From Cryobacterium frigoriphilum (GTDB taxonomy: Bacteria > Actinomycetota > Actinomycetes > Actinomycetales > Microbacteriaceae): a DNA stretch of 64,000 nucleotides. Numbering within the stretch: position 1 is the first letter of the stretch; every line of letters starts with the position of its first letter. Positions 8,120-18,059 of the stretch are shown here, piece by piece. The notes under the pieces were generated by a model, which made no database searches, had not been told where the DNA came from, and saw only the letters and a program-made list of their open reading frames with translations. The translations under genes and the position numbers were made by a program. The stretch spans positions 62,001-126,000 of the forward strand of contig NZ_SOHE01000083.1 of assembly GCF_004403305.1 (NCBI RefSeq), written 5' to 3'.

Positions 8120-10213
8120 GTGGCAGCAATGCAGTGGGATTCCATCGACAATCTAGCGGTCAACACCGCCCGAGTTCTCGCGGCCGATGCCGTGGAGAAG
8201 GTTGGAAATGGGCATCCCGGCACAGCCATGAGCCTCGCTCCCGCCGCGTACCTGCTCTTCCAGAAGGTCATGCGCCGCGACCCGGCCGACAACGAGTGGA
8301 TCGGTCGCGACCGTTTCATCCTGTCGGTCGGCCACAGCTCGCTCACTCAGTACGTTCAGCTCTACATGGGCGGCTACGGCCTCGAACTCGAGGACCTGAA
8401 GGCTCTGCGCACCTGGGGTTCCAAGACCCCGGGGCACCCGGAGTACGGCCACACCGACGGTGTCGAGATCACCACCGGTCCCCTCGGCCAGGGCCTGTCC
8501 TCGGCCGTGGGCTTCGCGTACGCTTCGCGTTTCGAGCGCGGCCTGTTCGACCCGGATGCCGCCACCGGCGCCAGCCCGTTCGATCACTTCGTGTACGTCA
8601 TCGCCGGCGACGGCGACCTGCAGGAGGGCATCACGAGCGAGGCCTCCTCGCTCGCCGGCCACCAGCAGCTCGGCAACCTGATTGCGATCTACGACAGCAA
8701 CCAGATCTCCATCGAAGACGACACCAACATCGCCTTCACCGAAGACGTCGCCGCCCGCTACGCCGCCTACAACTGGCACGTGCAGACCGTCGACTGGAAG
8801 AAGACCGGCGACTACGTCGAAGACGTCGCCGAACTGAACGCCGCCATCACGGCCGCGCAGGGCGTCACCGACCAGCCCTCGCTGATCATCCTCAAGACGA
8901 TCATCGGGTGGCCGGCGCCGAAGAAGCAGAACACCGGCAAGATCCACGGATCCGCGCTCGGTGCCGAAGAACTCGCCGGCGTCAAGACCGTGCTCGGCTT
9001 CGACCCGGAGAAGAGCTTCGACGTGGCCCCCGAGGTCATCGAGCACACCCGTCTGGCGCTCACCCGCGGCGCCGCCGCCCACGCCGAGTGGAACGTGGGC
9101 TTCGACGCCTGGGCCCTCGCCAACCCCGAGCGCAAGGTTCTGCTCGACCGCGTACTCGCCGGCGACCTGCCCGACGGCGTCGACGAGGCCCTGCCCGTCT
9201 TCCCCGCCGGTACCGCCGTCTCCACCCGCGCCGCGTCCGGCAAGGTGCTCACCGCCCTCGGTGAGGTCATCCCCGAACTCTGGGGCGGTTCGGCCGACTT
9301 GGCCGAGTCGAACAACACCACCATCGGCGGTGCGGCCTCGTTCATCCCGAGCGAGCACTCCACCGGCGCCTGGACCGGCAACGAGTACGGACGTGTGCTG
9401 CACTTCGGCATCCGCGAACACGCCATGGCGGCGATCCTCAACGGAATCGTGCTGCACGGCAACACCCGCCCCTTCGGCGGCACGTTCCTCATCTTCAGTG
9501 ACTACATGCGCCCGGCGGTTCGTCTCGCCGCGCTCATGAAGGCGCCGTCGATCTTCGTCTGGACCCACGACTCCGTCGCCCTCGGCGAAGACGGCCCCAC
9601 TCACCAGCCGATCGAACAGCTCGCGACCCTGCGCGCCATTCCCGGACTCGACGTGGTGCGCCCCGGCGACGCCACCGAGGTCGGCGTCGCCTGGCGCACC
9701 ATGCTCGAGCGTCGCAACGGTCCGGCCGGCATCGCCCTGACCCGTCAGAACATCCCGGTGTTCGCTCGTGGCGAGGGTGCAGCCAGCGGCGACACCTTCG
9801 CATCCGCTGACCTGGCCAAGCACGGCGCGTACGTTCTCGCCGAGGCCTTCACCGGCACCCCCGACGTGATTCTCATCGGCACCGGCAGCGAGGTGCAGCT
9901 TGCCGTCGACGCCCGCGAAGCGCTCAAGGCCGACGGAATCCACGCCCGCGTGGTCTCGGCTCCCTGCCTCGAATGGTTTGACGAGCAGACCGCGGAGTAC
10001 CGCGAATCTGTTCTGCCGGCCGCCATCACGGCCCGCGTCTCGGTCGAAGCCGGCATCGCCCTCACCTGGCGCGGCATCGTGGGCGACCGCGGCCGCAGCG
10101 TCTCGATCGAGCACTTCGGTGCCTCGGCCGACTACCAGACCCTGTTCCGCGAATTCGGCATCACGACGGAAGCCGTCGTCGCTGCCGCCAAAGCATCCAT
10201 CGCTGCGCACTAG
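8120..10213 (+). CDS. tkt: Transketolase
   Basis: Thiamine-diphosphate enzyme of the pentose phosphate pathway, 697 residues, full length. The thiamine-binding motif GDGDLQEG is at 163-170. Conserved histidines are in [12 protein letters not shown] (H32), VGHSSLTQY (H72) and TPGHPEYGH (H106), and the catalytic Glu region is FGIREHAM. It starts at GTG 8120 with GAGAAGGG about 9 bases upstream. First gene of a co-directional operon tkt-tal-pgi-zwf-opcA-pgl. Confidence 0.97.
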   Translation: MAAMQWDSIDNLAVNTARVLAADAVEKVGNGHPGTAMSLAPAAYLLFQKVMRRDPADNEWIGRDRFILSVGHSSLTQYVQLYMGGYGLELEDLKALRTWGSKTPGHPEYGHTDGVEITTGPLGQGLSSAVGFAYASRFERGLFDPDAATGASPFDHFVYVIAGDGDLQEGITSEASSLAGHQQLGNLIAIYDSNQISIEDDTNIAFTEDVAARYAAYNWHVQTVDWKKTGDYVEDVAELNAAITAAQGVTDQPSLIILKTIIGWPAPKKQNTGKIHGSALGAEELAGVKTVLGFDPEKSFDVAPEVIEHTRLALTRGAAAHAEWNVGFDAWALANPERKVLLDRVLAGDLPDGVDEALPVFPAGTAVSTRAASGKVLTALGEVIPELWGGSADLAESNNTTIGGAASFIPSEHSTGAWTGNEYGRVLHFGIREHAMAAILNGIVLHGNTRPFGGTFLIFSDYMRPAVRLAALMKAPSIFVWTHDSVALGEDGPTHQPIEQLATLRAIPGLDVVRPGDATEVGVAWRTMLERRNGPAGIALTRQNIPVFARGEGAASGDTFASADLAKHGAYVLAEAFTGTPDVILIGTGSEVQLAVDAREALKADGIHARVVSAPCLEWFDEQTAEYRESVLPAAITARVSVEAGIALTWRGIVGDRGRSVSIEHFGASADYQTLFREFGITTEAVVAAAKASIAAH

Positions 10214-10241
10214 CGCCAACATAATTCAGGAGATCAAAAAA

Positions 10242-11366
10242 ATGACTGAACAGACCACTCCCCTCGCCCAGCTCTCCGCCGCCGGCGTCAGCATCTGGCT
10301 CGACGACCTGTCGCGCGAGCGCATCGCCTCGAACGGGCTGCAGAAGCTCATCGAAAGCCACAACGTGGTCGGCGTGACCACCAACCCGACGATCTTCGCC
10401 GGCGCCCTCACCAAGGGTGAGGCCTACGCCGAGCAGGTGGCCACCCTCGCCGCCGCCGGCACGCCCGTCGCCAAGGCCGTCTTCGAGATCACGACGGATG
10501 ACGTCACCGCCGCGAGCGATATCTTCCGCCCCGTCTACGACCGCACCCACGGCCAGGATGGCCGTGTCTCCATCGAGGTCGAGCCCGGCCTCGCCCACGA
10601 CGCCGCCGGAACCGTCGTACAGGCCCAGGAACTGTGGGCCAAGGTCAACCGCCCGAACGCGATGATCAAGATCCCCGCGACCGTTGAAGGCCTCGACGCG
10701 ATCACCGAGACCATCGCGCTCGGCATCAGCGTCAACGTCACCCTGATCTTCAGCCTCGAGCGTCACCGTCAGGTCATCAACGCCTACCTGTCCGGTCTCG
10801 AGAAGGCCAAGGCCGCCGGCATCGATCTCTCCACGATCCACTCCGTCGCCTCGTTCTTCGTTTCCCGCGTCGACACCGAGATCAACGCCCGCCTCGAGGC
10901 CATCGGCACCCCCGACGCCCTCGCCCTGAAGAGCAAGGCCGGCGTCGCCAACGCCCAGCTGGCCTACGAGGTCTTCGAGCAGGCATTCTCCAGTGAGCGT
11001 GCCCTCGGCCTGCTCGCCGCCGGCGGCACCAAGCAGCGCCCGCTCTGGGCCTCGACCGGCGTCAAGGACCCGAGCCTGCCCGACACCCTCTACGTGACCG
11101 AACTGGTCGCGCCCGAGGTCGTCAACACCATGCCGGAGAAGACGATGCAGGCCACCTTCGAGCACGGCGTGATTCCCGCCGACTCGGTCACTGGCTCCTA
11201 CGCCGCGGCCAACGCCGTGCTCGACGCCCTCGCTGCGCAGGGCGTCTCCTACGACGACGTCACCCGCGTTCTCGAAGAGGAAGGCGTCGCCAAGTTCGTC
11301 ATCTCCTGGAACGAACTGCTCGAAACCGTCGAGACGGCACTCAACGCCGCCAAGGTTCTGCGATGA
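10242..11366 (+). CDS. tal: Transaldolase
   Basis: Transfers a dihydroxyacetone unit between sugar phosphates. The 374-residue protein of the actinobacterial Tal class has the Schiff-base lysine in [10 protein letters not shown] (K143). The substrate-binding segment is [22 protein letters not shown]... at residues 31-52. The open frame extends upstream into tkt, but ATG 10242 with CAGGAGA 8 bases before it is the clear start. The stop overlaps the pgi start (ATGA). Confidence 0.97.
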   Translation: MTEQTTPLAQLSAAGVSIWLDDLSRERIASNGLQKLIESHNVVGVTTNPTIFAGALTKGEAYAEQVATLAAAGTPVAKAVFEITTDDVTAASDIFRPVYDRTHGQDGRVSIEVEPGLAHDAAGTVVQAQELWAKVNRPNAMIKIPATVEGLDAITETIALGISVNVTLIFSLERHRQVINAYLSGLEKAKAAGIDLSTIHSVASFFVSRVDTEINARLEAIGTPDALALKSKAGVANAQLAYEVFEQAFSSERALGLLAAGGTKQRPLWASTGVKDPSLPDTLYVTELVAPEVVNTMPEKTMQATFEHGVIPADSVTGSYAAANAVLDALAAQGVSYDDVTRVLEEEGVAKFVISWNELLETVETALNAAKVLR

Positions 11367-12967
11367 GTTTTCGTATTTCGGTGAGCGGAGCGGCGGCCGA
11401 CGCCGTTCGCTCCGCCGTACCGACGCTGGTCGACGACCTGGTCGCCTCCGGCATCACGGCGCTTGACCCGGCGCTGTGGGGCCCGGACGCGCAGTCAGAG
11501 GCCGCCGTGCGCCTGGGCTGGACGGAATCCGTCGCGATCTCCCGCCCGCTCGTCGCCGAGATCGTCGCCCTGCGCGACGACCTGCACGCACGCGGCGTGA
11601 CCCACATCAACCTCGCCGGCATGGGCGGCTCCTCGCTCGCCCCCGAGGTCATCACCCGCACCGCGGGTGTCGAGCTGACCGTGCTCGACGCCACCGACCC
11701 CGGCCAGGTGCTCGCCGCCCTCGGCACCAACCTCGCCACCTCGGCGCTCGTCGTGTCGAGCAAGTCCGGTTCGACGGTCGAAACCGACAGCCAGCGTCGC
11801 GTCTTCGAACGCGCCTACCTGGCCGCCGGCATCGACCCGGCCGAGCGCATCATCGTGGTGACGGACCCCGGTTCGCCGCTCGAGGCATCCGCTACCGCCG
11901 CCGGCTACCGCGTCTTCACGGCCGACCCGAACGTGGGCGGGCGCTATTCGGCCCTCACCGCTTTCGGACTCGTGCCGTCGGGCCTGGCCGGCGTCGACAT
12001 CGGCGCGCTGCTCGACGAGGCAGAGGCCGTTTCCCTGTCGCTCGCCGTGGACTCCCCCGAGAACCCCGGACTGGTGCTCGGCGCGGCGATCGCCGCGACC
12101 GTTCCGCGCCGCGACAAGCTCGCCATTCTCGCCGACGGAACCCACATCGTGGGCTTCGCCGACTGGGTCGAGCAGCTCATCGCGGAGTCGACCGGCAAGC
12201 TCGGCCGCGGCATCCTGCCGGTCGTCATCGAGGCGACCGCCCCGGAACTGACCGAGGCCCTGCCCGACGTGCAGCTCGTGCGCGTGGTAGCGGATGCCGG
12301 CACCGAAATTCTGCTCGGCGACGACACCGATGAGATCCGCGTCAGTGGAACCCTTGGCGCGCAGTTCCTGGTCTGGGAATACGCGACCGTCGTCGCCGGC
12401 CGGTTGCTCGGCATCAACCCCTTCGACCAGCCCGACGTGGAATCGGCCAAGATCGCGACCCGCGGCCTGCTCGACTCCCGCCCGGCGCCCGAACCGGCCG
12501 CGTTCATCTCCGACGGCATCGAGGTGCGCGGCACTGCCCACGTCATCGGCGCCGCGAGCGACCTCGCCTCGGCGATCGACGCCCTGCTCGAGGAACTCGG
12601 CCCCGACGGCTACGTGGCCATTCAGGCCTACGTGAACCGCCTGGCACTGCCCGAACTGGCCGGCCTGCGCGACGGTGTCGCGACGCTCGCCAAGCGCCCC
12701 GTCACCTTCGGTTGGGGACCCCGGTTTCTGCACTCGACCGGTCAGTTCCACAAGGGCGGCCCGGCCACCGGCGTGTTCCTGCAGATCCTCGCCACTCCGG
12801 CCGAGGACCTCGATATTCCGGAACGCCCGTTCACCTTCGGCGAGCTCGTGCAGGCGCAGGCGAGCGGTGACGCGAGCGTTCTGGCGGCTGCCGGTCGCCC
12901 GGTGCTCACGCTGACGCTGACCGATCCGGCCGCGAACCTGGCGACCCTCTTCGCGGCACTCGCGTAG
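11363..12967 (+). CDS. pgi: Glucose-6-phosphate isomerase
   Basis: Interconverts glucose-6-phosphate and fructose-6-phosphate, returning carbon from the pentose pathway to glycolysis. At 534 residues it has the short, divergent form found inside actinobacterial pentose phosphate operons. Sugar isomerase (SIS) motifs [12 protein letters not shown] and [13 protein letters not shown] are present. Start ATG overlaps the tal stop by 4 bases, indicating translational coupling. Confidence 0.93.
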   Translation: MSFRISVSGAAADAVRSAVPTLVDDLVASGITALDPALWGPDAQSEAAVRLGWTESVAISRPLVAEIVALRDDLHARGVTHINLAGMGGSSLAPEVITRTAGVELTVLDATDPGQVLAALGTNLATSALVVSSKSGSTVETDSQRRVFERAYLAAGIDPAERIIVVTDPGSPLEASATAAGYRVFTADPNVGGRYSALTAFGLVPSGLAGVDIGALLDEAEAVSLSLAVDSPENPGLVLGAAIAATVPRRDKLAILADGTHIVGFADWVEQLIAESTGKLGRGILPVVIEATAPELTEALPDVQLVRVVADAGTEILLGDDTDEIRVSGTLGAQFLVWEYATVVAGRLLGINPFDQPDVESAKIATRGLLDSRPAPEPAAFISDGIEVRGTAHVIGAASDLASAIDALLEELGPDGYVAIQAYVNRLALPELAGLRDGVATLAKRPVTFGWGPRFLHSTGQFHKGGPATGVFLQILATPAEDLDIPERPFTFGELVQAQASGDASVLAAAGRPVLTLTLTDPAANLATLFAALA

Positions 12968-12999
12968 GCTCGCCCTGCATCACTAGATCCGGCACCACC

Positions 13000-13023
13000 G
13001 GACGGGGCCTTCGGGCCCCGTCC
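13000..13023 (+). terminator. Intercistronic hairpin between pgi and zwf
   Basis: A perfect 10-bp stem GGACGGGGCC / GGCCCCGTCC closes on a stable TTCG tetraloop. There is no T-run, so it is more likely an attenuating or mRNA-stabilising hairpin than a full terminator. Confidence 0.55.
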
Positions 13024-13057
13024 CGATCGATACCCCATACCTCCCCGAAGGAGCTGC

Positions 13058-14599
13058 ATGTCACCGGTGGAAATCACCCCGGAGTTCAACCCGCTGCGTT
13101 CGCCCTCCGACTACCGCCTGAACAGAATCGCGGGGCCCAGCAGCCTCGTCATCTTCGGCGTCACCGGCGACCTCGCTCGGAAGAAACTCATGCCCGCGGT
13201 CTACGACCTCGCCAACCGCGGCCTGCTCCCCCCGGGCTTCGCCCTGGTCGGCTTCGCCCGCCGCGACTGGGACAACGAAGACTTCATGCAGGTCGTGCAC
13301 GATGCGGTCAAGGAACACGCCCGCACCGACTTTCATGAGGATGTCTGGGCACAGCTGGCCGAGGGCATCCGCTTCGTCTCGGGAACTTTCGACGACGCGG
13401 CCGCGTTCGAACGCCTCAAGGACACGATCGAGGAACTCGACCGTGAACGCGGCACCATGGGAAACCATGCCTTCTACCTGTCGATCCCGCCGAAGGCCTT
13501 CCCGGAGGTCACCGAACAGCTGCGCCGTTCGGGCCTCGCGGAGCAAAAAGACGGCCAGTGGCGCCGCGTCGTCATCGAAAAGCCCTTCGGCAGCGACCTG
13601 AAGACCGCCCGTGAACTCAACGCGGTGGTTGAATCGGTCTTTCCGCCGGACTCCGTCTTTCGAATCGACCACTACCTGGGCAAGGAGACGGTGCAGAACA
13701 TTCTCGCGCTGCGCTTCGCGAACCAGATGTTCGAACCGCTCTGGAACGCCAACCACGTCGAGCACGTGCAGATCACCATGGCCGAGGACATCGGAGTGGG
13801 CGGTCGCGCCGGATACTACGACGGCATCGGCGCCGCCCGCGACGTCATTCAGAACCACCTGCTGCAGTTGCTCGCGCTGACCGCGATGGAAGAACCGATC
13901 TCCTTCGACGCCGCCGATCTGCGCGCCGAGAAGGAGAAAGTTCTCGCCTCGGTGCGACTGCCCGATGACCTGGGTCTCGGCACCGCACGCGGCCAGTACA
14001 CCGGCGGCTGGCAGGGCGGTGAGAAGGTCGACGGATTCCTCGAGGAAGACGGCATGAACCCGGACTCCGTCACCGAAACCTACGCGGCACTGCGCCTGAC
14101 GATCGACACCCGCCGCTGGGCCGGAGTTCCCTTCTACTTGCGGGCCGGCAAACGACTCGGCCGCCGGGTCACGGAGATCGCCGTGGTCTTCAAGCGGGCC
14201 CCGCAATTTCTCTTCGCGCCCAGCCAGACGGCCGAGCTCGGCCACAATGCACTCGTCATCCGCGTGCAGCCCGACGAGGGCGTCACCATCCGCTTTGGTT
14301 CCAAGGTGCCCGGTGTGAACATGCAGGTGCGCGATGTGACCATGGACTTCGGGTACGGCCACGCCTTCACCGAAGCCAGCCCGGAGGCCTACGAGCGTCT
14401 GATTCTCGACGTACTGCTCGGCGACCCGCCGCTGTTCCCCCGCCATGAGGAGGTTGAACTGTCGTGGAAAATTCTCGACCCGATCGAGGAGTACTGGGCC
14501 ACTCAGGGTCAGCCCGAACAGTACCGCCCGGGAACCTGGGGCCCCACCTCGGCCGACGAACTTCTGGCCCGCGACGGCCGAACCTGGAGACGACCATGA
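13058..14599 (+). CDS. zwf: Glucose-6-phosphate 1-dehydrogenase
   Basis: First oxidative step of the pentose phosphate pathway, producing NADPH. The 513-residue protein has the nucleotide-binding GVTGDLARKKL (34-44), the active-site DHYLGKE at 204-210 and the substrate segment RAGKRLGRR. Start ATG 13058 is preceded by GAAGGAG. The stop overlaps opcA by 4 bases, consistent with the known dependence of actinobacterial Zwf on OpcA. Confidence 0.97.
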   Translation: MSPVEITPEFNPLRSPSDYRLNRIAGPSSLVIFGVTGDLARKKLMPAVYDLANRGLLPPGFALVGFARRDWDNEDFMQVVHDAVKEHARTDFHEDVWAQLAEGIRFVSGTFDDAAAFERLKDTIEELDRERGTMGNHAFYLSIPPKAFPEVTEQLRRSGLAEQKDGQWRRVVIEKPFGSDLKTARELNAVVESVFPPDSVFRIDHYLGKETVQNILALRFANQMFEPLWNANHVEHVQITMAEDIGVGGRAGYYDGIGAARDVIQNHLLQLLALTAMEEPISFDAADLRAEKEKVLASVRLPDDLGLGTARGQYTGGWQGGEKVDGFLEEDGMNPDSVTETYAALRLTIDTRRWAGVPFYLRAGKRLGRRVTEIAVVFKRAPQFLFAPSQTAELGHNALVIRVQPDEGVTIRFGSKVPGVNMQVRDVTMDFGYGHAFTEASPEAYERLILDVLLGDPPLFPRHEEVELSWKILDPIEEYWATQGQPEQYRPGTWGPTSADELLARDGRTWRRP

Positions 14600-15561
14600 T
14601 CGTTGATCTGCCCAACACCACCACCAGCAAGATCTCCAAGGCGCTGGTGCGCATTCGTGAGGAGGGCGGCGCGGTCGCGCTCGGACGCGTTCTCACGCTC
14701 ATCATCTCGTCGACCCTCGGCCACGAAGAAGAAGCCATTGCCGCCGCGAACGATGCCTCTCGTGAGCACCCGATGCGGGTCATCGTGGTCTCCACGCAGG
14801 TTCCGAATGCGGGTGACCCCGAACCCGCCGCCCGGGTTGACGCCGAGATTCGGGTCGGCGGCGACGCCGGCGCGAGTGAGGTCATCGTGCTGCGCGTGTA
14901 CGGCGAGGCCGCGAACGACCCGGAGAGCCTGGTCACCGGACTGTTGCTCTCCGACGCCCCCGTCGTGACGTGGTGGCCGGGTGAAGCGCCGGAGATTCCC
15001 TCCGAGACTCCCCTCGGCCGGCTCGCCAACCGCCGAATCACGGATGCCTCGGCGCAGCTGAGCCCTCAGGACGCGCTGTTCCACCTGTGCCACAGTTACC
15101 GTCCCGGTGACACGGACTTCGCGTGGACCCGCCTGACGCTGTGGCGTGGCCAACTCGCCGCCGTGCTCGATCAGCCGCCCTATGAGGCCGTCACGGCCGT
15201 ACAGGTCACGGGGGCAGCGGCATCGCCGTCAACCACGATGCTCGCCGCGTGGCTGCAGATGCAGTTGGGGGTCACGGTCGAATACGAACTCACCTCGGGC
15301 CCGCTCGCCAACGGCGTGCACGGTGTGCACCTCACCCGCGCCTCCGGTGTCATTTCACTGGAGCGCGAGATTCCCGACGTGGCCACCCTCAGCCAGCCGG
15401 GCCAGCCCCTGCAGGATCTGACGCTCAAGCGTCGCAGCCTGCGCGACTGCCTGGCCGACGAACTGCGTCGGCTGGACCCCGACGAACTGTATGGTGAAGT
15501 CATTATGCGTGGTCTTCCGGGTTTGCACGCGAAGGCCGCCGCCGAGGCTGGGGAGAAATAG
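14596..15561 (+). CDS. opcA: Glucose-6-phosphate dehydrogenase assembly protein OpcA
   Basis: Activator or assembly factor for glucose-6-phosphate dehydrogenase, 321 residues. It has the family pattern MIVDLPNTTTSKISKALVRI at the start, WWPGEAP near residue 137 and a C-terminal domain. The frame is open upstream inside zwf, but ATG 14596 overlapping the zwf stop (ATGA) is the natural start. The stop shares one base with the pgl start. Confidence 0.93.
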   Translation: MIVDLPNTTTSKISKALVRIREEGGAVALGRVLTLIISSTLGHEEEAIAAANDASREHPMRVIVVSTQVPNAGDPEPAARVDAEIRVGGDAGASEVIVLRVYGEAANDPESLVTGLLLSDAPVVTWWPGEAPEIPSETPLGRLANRRITDASAQLSPQDALFHLCHSYRPGDTDFAWTRLTLWRGQLAAVLDQPPYEAVTAVQVTGAAASPSTTMLAAWLQMQLGVTVEYELTSGPLANGVHGVHLTRASGVISLEREIPDVATLSQPGQPLQDLTLKRRSLRDCLADELRRLDPDELYGEVIMRGLPGLHAKAAAEAGEK

Positions 15562-16331
15562 TGAGCAACGAACGGCGTGTACTGGTTCACCGCGACAAAC
15601 AGGCGCTGGCCACGGCGGTTGCGGCACGGTTCATCACGAAGATGGTCGATATTCTCGACGAACAGGGCACGGCACACGTCGTTCTGACCGGTGGTTCCGT
15701 GGGCATCAACGTGCTCTCGGCCATCAACGAGTCGTCGGCCAGGGACACCATCGACTGGACCAGAGTGAACTTCTGGTGGGGCGATGAGCGTTGGCTGGCC
15801 CGGCACGATGCAGAACGCAACGAACTGCAGGCCAGGGTGGCGCTGCTCGATCACATCGATGTTCCCGAAGAGAACGTGCACCCGATGGGCGCCGCCGGCG
15901 AGGGTGTCGAGCTGGATGACGCCGCCGCGGGCTATGCGGCGGAACTCGGCGCGAACGCTCCGTTCGGGGCACTGATGCCGAGCTTCGACATTACCTTTCT
16001 GGGAGTCGGCCCTGACGGACACATCGCATCGCTGTTCCCGCACCGGTCCGCGATCAGGGAGCGCGAGGCGAGCGTGCTCTCCGTGCGCCGTTCCCCCAAG
16101 CCGCCGGCCGAGCGCATCACGCTGACCCGTCCGGTGCTCAACTCCTCCGAGCGGGTCTGGCTCGTGCTGGCCGGCTCGGACAAGGCATCCGCTTTGGGGC
16201 TGGCCCTGGCCGGTGCCAGCCGCGACGAGGTTCCGGTCGCCGGCATCAAGGGCCGACGTCGCACGGTCTTCTTCATCGACAAGGCCGCGGCCGCCGAGGT
16301 TCCCGAGAACCTCATCGCGCCGATCTACTGA
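15561..16331 (+). CDS. pgl: 6-phosphogluconolactonase
   Basis: Hydrolyses 6-phosphogluconolactone, the product of Zwf. The 256-residue SIS-like lactonase carries the motifs LTGGSVGINVL, WWGDERW, and FLGVGPDGHIASLFP with the catalytic-region His. It starts at GTG 15561. Last gene of the operon; gnd is not in this window. The stop codon begins a 12-bp tandem repeat and a strong terminator follows 40 bases later. Confidence 0.95.
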   Translation: MSNERRVLVHRDKQALATAVAARFITKMVDILDEQGTAHVVLTGGSVGINVLSAINESSARDTIDWTRVNFWWGDERWLARHDAERNELQARVALLDHIDVPEENVHPMGAAGEGVELDDAAAGYAAELGANAPFGALMPSFDITFLGVGPDGHIASLFPHRSAIREREASVLSVRRSPKPPAERITLTRPVLNSSERVWLVLAGSDKASALGLALAGASRDEVPVAGIKGRRRTVFFIDKAAAAEVPENLIAPIY

Positions 16332-16360
16332 CGGGCAAGCTGACGGCCAAGCTGACGCAG
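16328..16360. repeat. 12-bp tandem repeat, about 2.7 copies, beginning at the pgl stop codon
   Basis: Units CTGACGGGCAAG, CTGACGGCCAAG and CTGACGCAG lie head to tail. The first unit contains the pgl TGA stop (16329-16331), so each copy repeats a TGA. Confidence 0.85.
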
Positions 16361-16370
16361 GTTTAACACA

Positions 16371-16405
16371 GAAAGGCCCCGACCTGTCAGGTCGGGGCCT
16401 TTCTT
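16371..16405. terminator. Bidirectional terminator between pgl and rbpA
   Basis: A 15-bp perfect stem (GAAAGGCCCCGACCT, 16371-16385, with 16389-16403) closes on a 3-base loop. T-runs lie on the plus side and A-runs on the left flank, so it can end the plus-strand pentose phosphate operon and the minus-strand rbpA transcript. Confidence 0.9.
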
Positions 16406-16425
16406 GATGCACTGTCGGTGTGCTG

Positions 16426-16791
16426 CTAGTTCGGCGCGATCTTGCCGCGGCGCACGCGCAGCTGCTGCAGCGCCTCTTCGAGGAGGGACTCCGCCTCTTG
16501 CTCGGTGCGGCGCTCTTTCACGTAGGCGAGGTGGGTCTTGTAGGGCTCCAGCTTGACCACGGACGGCGGGTTGGCCTTGTCGCGGCCGGCCGGAAGTCCT
16601 GAAGACGGGCAATCGATCGTGACGGGGATTTCTTCGTCGGGCAGGGTCGCCGCGAAGTAGCGCACGGTCTCGTTGCCGAGGGCGTCCCAGTAGGAAACCT
16701 TGACGCGCTCCGCGTGGTATCCGCGGTCCTGCTCACCCATCGGGCCGGCTCCTACACGCGAGCCCCGAATTGCGCTGCCACCAGATGCCAT
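16426..16791 (-). CDS. rbpA: RNA polymerase-binding protein RbpA
   Basis: Actinobacteria-specific transcription factor that binds RNA polymerase and group I/II sigma factors and stabilises open complexes. The 121-residue protein contains the basic linker with GSRVGAGPMGEQDRG, the core domain with the zinc-less pattern typical of many members, and the C-terminal sigma-interaction helix (LLEEALQQLRVRRG). It lies next to secG, its common neighbour. Confidence 0.93.
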   Translation of the reverse strand: MASGGSAIRGSRVGAGPMGEQDRGYHAERVKVSYWDALGNETVRYFAATLPDEEIPVTIDCPSSGLPAGRDKANPPSVVKLEPYKTHLAYVKERRTEQEAESLLEEALQQLRVRRGKIAPN

Positions 16792-16854
16792 GATCTTCCT
16801 CCGCTACATTTTTTTACAGATGCTGTGTTCTGATTCTTGTTGGGCGACCTGAGG

Positions 16855-17106
16855 CTAAACGCCTGTATCGAACTTGGTGATCAAACCCAACACCACGATG
16901 CACGTGATCCAGGCCAGCCCCAGAACCACGGTGATGCGATTGAGGTTACGCTCTGCGAGGCCCGAGGCACCGAGATTCGATGTCATGCCGCCCCCGAACA
17001 TGTCGGAGAGGCCACCGCCCCTCCCCTTGTGCAACAGAATGAGCATGGTGAGCAGGAGGCTCGTAATTCCGAGCAACACCTGCAACACAACCTGGAGAAT
17101 CTCCAC
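16855..17106 (-). CDS. secG: Preprotein translocase subunit SecG
   Basis: Small membrane subunit of the SecYEG channel, 83 residues. Two hydrophobic helices (about 4-24 and 55-76) flank the conserved cytoplasmic loop LHKGRGGGLSDMFGG. It lies downstream of tpiA with a 158-base spacer that contains a 7-bp GGGTGCC/GGCACCC hairpin at 17190-17207, so partial transcript separation is possible. Confidence 0.93.
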   Translation of the reverse strand: MEILQVVLQVLLGITSLLLTMLILLHKGRGGGLSDMFGGGMTSNLGASGLAERNLNRITVVLGLAWITCIVVLGLITKFDTGV

Positions 17107-17189
17107 ACGAAACCTTTCACAATTGCGGTGGGCACGTTGGACACCACCGCGGACACTGGCAATTATAGCCTGCTGCCGCTCTCCGACGG

Positions 17190-17207
17190 GGGTGCCTCAC
17201 GGCACCC
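17190..17207 (-). terminator. Short hairpin between tpiA and secG
   Basis: GGGTGCC and GGCACCC form a perfect 7-bp stem with a TCAC loop, 58 bases after the tpiA stop on the minus strand. No U-tract follows, so read-through into secG is expected. Confidence 0.4.
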
Positions 17208-17264
17208 GGCGGAAAACGGCAGCAGGATTGTACTATTTACGCGGTGTAAGCGGGTTGAGCCGGC

Positions 17265-18059
17265 CTAGCCCACGTGCTTCAGGTAGCGAACGATGTTGCC
17301 GAATTCGGTGACATCGAGGCTGGCCCCGCCGACGAGTGCACCGTCGACGTTCGGCTCGCGCATGTACGCCGCGATGTTGCCCGACTTGACGGACCCGCCG
17401 TAGAGGATGCGGGTCTTGTCGGCGACGTCCTGGCCGAGGGTCTCCTGCAGAACGAGTCGCAACTGTGCCGCGACCTGCTCGGCCTGCTCGGGCGTCGCGG
17501 CTTTGCCGGAACCGATGGCCCAGACGGGCTCATAGGCGACGACGATGTCCGCGGCGTTCGAGACGCCGGCCAGAGCGGCACGCAGCTGCGCGACGGGGAC
17601 CGCGCTCGGTCCGTGCAGCTCGAGGTCAGCGGCCGTTTCACCGACGCAGATGAGCGGAACGAGGTTCTGGCCGAGAGCCGCCGTGACCTTCGCGGCAACC
17701 TGCTCGTCGGTCTCGTTGTGCAGGGTGCGACGTTCGGAGTGCCCGATGATGACGTACTGGCATTCGAGCTTGGCCAGGAACGCGGCCGAGATTTCACCGG
17801 TGAAGGCGCCGGACTCCTGCGCCGAGACATCCTGCGCCCCGAAAGCGAGCGGCAGTTTGTCGGCCGAGATCAGCGTCTGCACGCTGCGGATGTCGGTGAA
17901 CGGCGGGAAAACCGCCACCTCGACCGCGGTGAAATCGTGGTTGGCGTCTTTCAGGCTCCAGGCGAGCTTCTGCACGAAGGCGATGGCCTGGAGGTGATCC
18001 AGGTTCATCTTCCAGTTGCCGGCAATGAGCGGCGTGCGTCGCGGGTTGATGGTTACCAT
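17265..18059 (-). CDS. tpiA: Triosephosphate isomerase
   Basis: Interconverts dihydroxyacetone phosphate and glyceraldehyde-3-phosphate. The 264-residue protein has AGNWKMN with the catalytic Lys, GHSERR with the electrophilic His, and the signature AYEPVWAIGSGK with the base Glu. The start overlaps the end of pgk by 7 bases, part of the gap-pgk-tpiA operon. Confidence 0.97.
   Translation of the reverse strand: MVTINPRRTPLIAGNWKMNLDHLQAIAFVQKLAWSLKDANHDFTAVEVAVFPPFTDIRSVQTLISADKLPLAFGAQDVSAQESGAFTGEISAAFLAKLECQYVIIGHSERRTLHNETDEQVAAKVTAALGQNLVPLICVGETAADLELHGPSAVPVAQLRAALAGVSNAADIVVAYEPVWAIGSGKAATPEQAEQVAAQLRLVLQETLGQDVADKTRILYGGSVKSGNIAAYMREPNVDGALVGGASLDVTEFGNIVRYLKHVG

Noticed and set aside
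8153-10222. Long antisense open frame across tkt
   Set aside because: Opposite-strand shadow of transketolase caused by high third-position GC; no recognisable protein features.
16328-16360. Operator for rbpA or pgl made of direct repeats
   Set aside because: The repeats begin exactly at the pgl stop and lie downstream of both convergent genes, which fits gene-end duplication better than promoter control.
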